Shown: piece after piece, positions 62,853 through 64,000 of the stretch
Layout of the letters: each line of letters begins with the position of its first letter
Numbering within the stretch: the stretch's first letter is position 1
Origin: Ilyonectria destructans
Lineage: Eukaryota > Ascomycota > Sordariomycetes > Hypocreales > Nectriaceae
Direction: 5' to 3'
NCBI GenBank assembly: GCA_020740775.1
Contig: JAHEWK010000028.1
Location: forward strand, 124,001-188,000
DNA: 64,000 nt
The notes under the pieces: generated by a model
The model's database searches: none
The model's input: the letters and a program-made list of their open reading frames with translations, nothing else
What the model was told of the DNA's origin: nothing
Position numbers and translations under genes: made by a program

Positions 62853-64000
62853 ATGAACCTCACGCACATTGAGAATTGGCTGAGCGCCATTCCCAATCCT
62901 TCAACCTTCGGCTTCTCCCAAGAGCCGACACCAAGCCTGCCGGACGCGACTGAGTCAAAATCGTACAAGGCCACTAATCTTGGGATACCGCAATCCCACT
63001 GGGCTCAAATGACGACTCCTCCACCGTCCACTCCGAGTAACTTGGGCGGGAGACGACGCGACGCGTCTCCAACGAAAAGGCAAAGACGCGATTCTCCCCA
63101 AACCGACGCTCAATACCGCGACGACTCGAACCTTGCGGCAGATGAAGACGCTACTCCCCGCTCAAATCCTGCGGCGAGGCCTGTAACCCTGGAGCACCAA
63201 CCCATCCCGTTACGACGCATGAACAACACCCCCAGCTTGCCCCCTTCGCAACCATCCAATGCCTCGAATGGAACGCCGTCCGTGGCCGCATCTGTGCCAG
63301 CGTCAGAGCTAGCCAGAAGCAGGGCGAGACGCCCGAAAAGTCCCGTCAAGTCCGGGAACAGCCTGATGGTTATGGAGAAGCCTGTTTACCACGAACTTTT
63401 GGAGGATGATGAACTCGATAGGCTTCCCCCAGACGTCCTTCCGTTATTCCTAAGCATACAAGACATTACGATCGAACACAAGAGCTTCCTCCCTTCAGAG
63501 ATCAAGCAACACCTCAAACCATTGATTCCCCGAGCCAAAGACGACTGGTTTCACCGGCCAAACGACGTGTCCATACCCGATAGTACTTGCAACGCACTTC
63601 CATCGCCAGCTGACATGGCTCTTGCAGAGCTAAATACCTTGCGCGAGATCAAAGCCGAGGCAAAGATCTGTCAGCTTTCCGGCGATTCCGAGCTGTCCTG
63701 GAACATCTCGGTACATGCGCCCATTTTGAGGCACGCGCTCTCTACACATCCCACAGTCCGCGTCCAGCCGTCCATGTCAGCAAAGATTGCGACTCCATTT
63801 GCGCCCCCAACCGGCGGCCGAGGCGGCGGTAGCGTCATCGAGAGCAAGATGATCGATTTCTCCCTGATTCTCTGGCTCAATCGGGGGAGGCCGCATTGTG
63901 CACCTGAGGACAAGGTATCGGAAGCTGATGCCCGGCTCATTGGCGCCATCGCGGAGAGAGTCTGGGCCCAGCCTGGGGACTGCCAGACCGTCAATCAGAC
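62853..64000 (+). CDS. PD-(D/E)XK nuclease-like protein, 3' end outside window
   Basis: The frame opens at ATG 62853 (MNLTHIENWLSAIPNP) and is still open at the window end, giving 382 codons with no intron. The first 170 residues are a low-complexity basic/proline region (RRRDASPTKRQRRDSP). From about residue 180 the sequence follows the fungal PD-(D/E)XK_12-type family: VYHELLEDDELDRLPPDV, a short helical region, AWNxxVHAP-like SWNISVHAPILRHAL, then KMIDFSLIL whose Asp is the first catalytic position. The E-x-K pair expected further on lies beyond the window. The family is large in Ascomycota and its role is undefined; several such genes sit in transposon-rich regions (family knowledge, from memory). 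Confidence 0.75.
   Translation, partial: MNLTHIENWLSAIPNPSTFGFSQEPTPSLPDATESKSYKATNLGIPQSHWAQMTTPPPSTPSNLGGRRRDASPTKRQRRDSPQTDAQYRDDSNLAADEDATPRSNPAARPVTLEHQPIPLRRMNNTPSLPPSQPSNASNGTPSVAASVPASELARSRARRPKSPVKSGNSLMVMEKPVYHELLEDDELDRLPPDVLPLFLSIQDITIEHKSFLPSEIKQHLKPLIPRAKDDWFHRPNDVSIPDSTCNALPSPADMALAELNTLREIKAEAKICQLSGDSELSWNISVHAPILRHALSTHPTVRVQPSMSAKIATPFAPPTGGRGGGSVIESKMIDFSLILWLNRGRPHCAPEDKVSEADARLIGAIAERVWAQPGDCQTVNQ

Overview
The window looks like an accessory, transposon-rich region of a filamentous ascomycete (Pezizomycotina) genome. The reasons are short GT-AG introns of about 45-85 bp, Ty1/copia and Ty3/gypsy chromovirus retroelements, Tc1- and pogo-type DNA transposons, HET-E-like PNP_UDP-NACHT-ankyrin receptors, a FunK1-type kinase, a LaeA-like methyltransferase and a fungal PD-(D/E)XK protein. 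The genus cannot be fixed from the sequence. All family names come from motif recognition; no database search was run.

Layout. 1-4337 is a 5'-incomplete copia element, broken in several places and carrying a nested solo LTR. 4441-5848 is a complete Tc1/mariner element with 26-bp perfect TIRs. 7263-12966 is an apparently intact 1883-residue PNP_UDP-NACHT-ANK receptor with about 30 almost identical ankyrin repeats. 13468-15247 is an AT-hook gene remnant split by a 559-bp hAT-type MITE and cut off by retroelement debris. 15325-17760 is the 3' half of a chromovirus with its LTR. 17761-21480 holds two head-to-head decayed fragments of one large gene family (OrsD-like zinc-finger part on minus, tyrosine-recombinase-like part on plus). 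21792-24148 (minus) is a gene of unknown function interrupted in frame by a solo LTR. 27192-28356 is a divergent casein kinase 2 alpha paralogue in five exons. 28606-33254 is a hAT transposase fragment abutting a large multi-exon zinc-finger gene. 36153-37501 (minus) is a LaeA-like methyltransferase damaged in its SAM-binding region. 37980-40821 is a complete pogo-like transposon with 84-bp TIRs.

The right half carries a minus-strand Myb/SANT-like gene (42208), a second PNP_UDP-NACHT-ANK receptor (44598-47833) and an NB-ARC-type protein lacking its P-loop half (48532-50886). Further right are a minus-strand F-box gene (51997), a FunK1 kinase with a nuclease-like D...ExK motif (54591-57006) and a small two-exon gene (58840). 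The end holds a small secreted cysteine-rich protein (minus, 60442), a decayed peptide-repeat array and the start of a PD-(D/E)XK nuclease-like gene that runs off the window.

How the parts fit together. Two complete NLR-type receptors, a partial third, a specialised kinase and nuclease-like proteins share this stretch with active-looking and dead transposons. That is the composition expected of a fast-evolving non-self-recognition neighbourhood (inference). The clearest direct observations are insertions datable from target-site duplications, LTR hairpins whose sequence changes while pairing is kept, and higher-order amplification of the ankyrin array.
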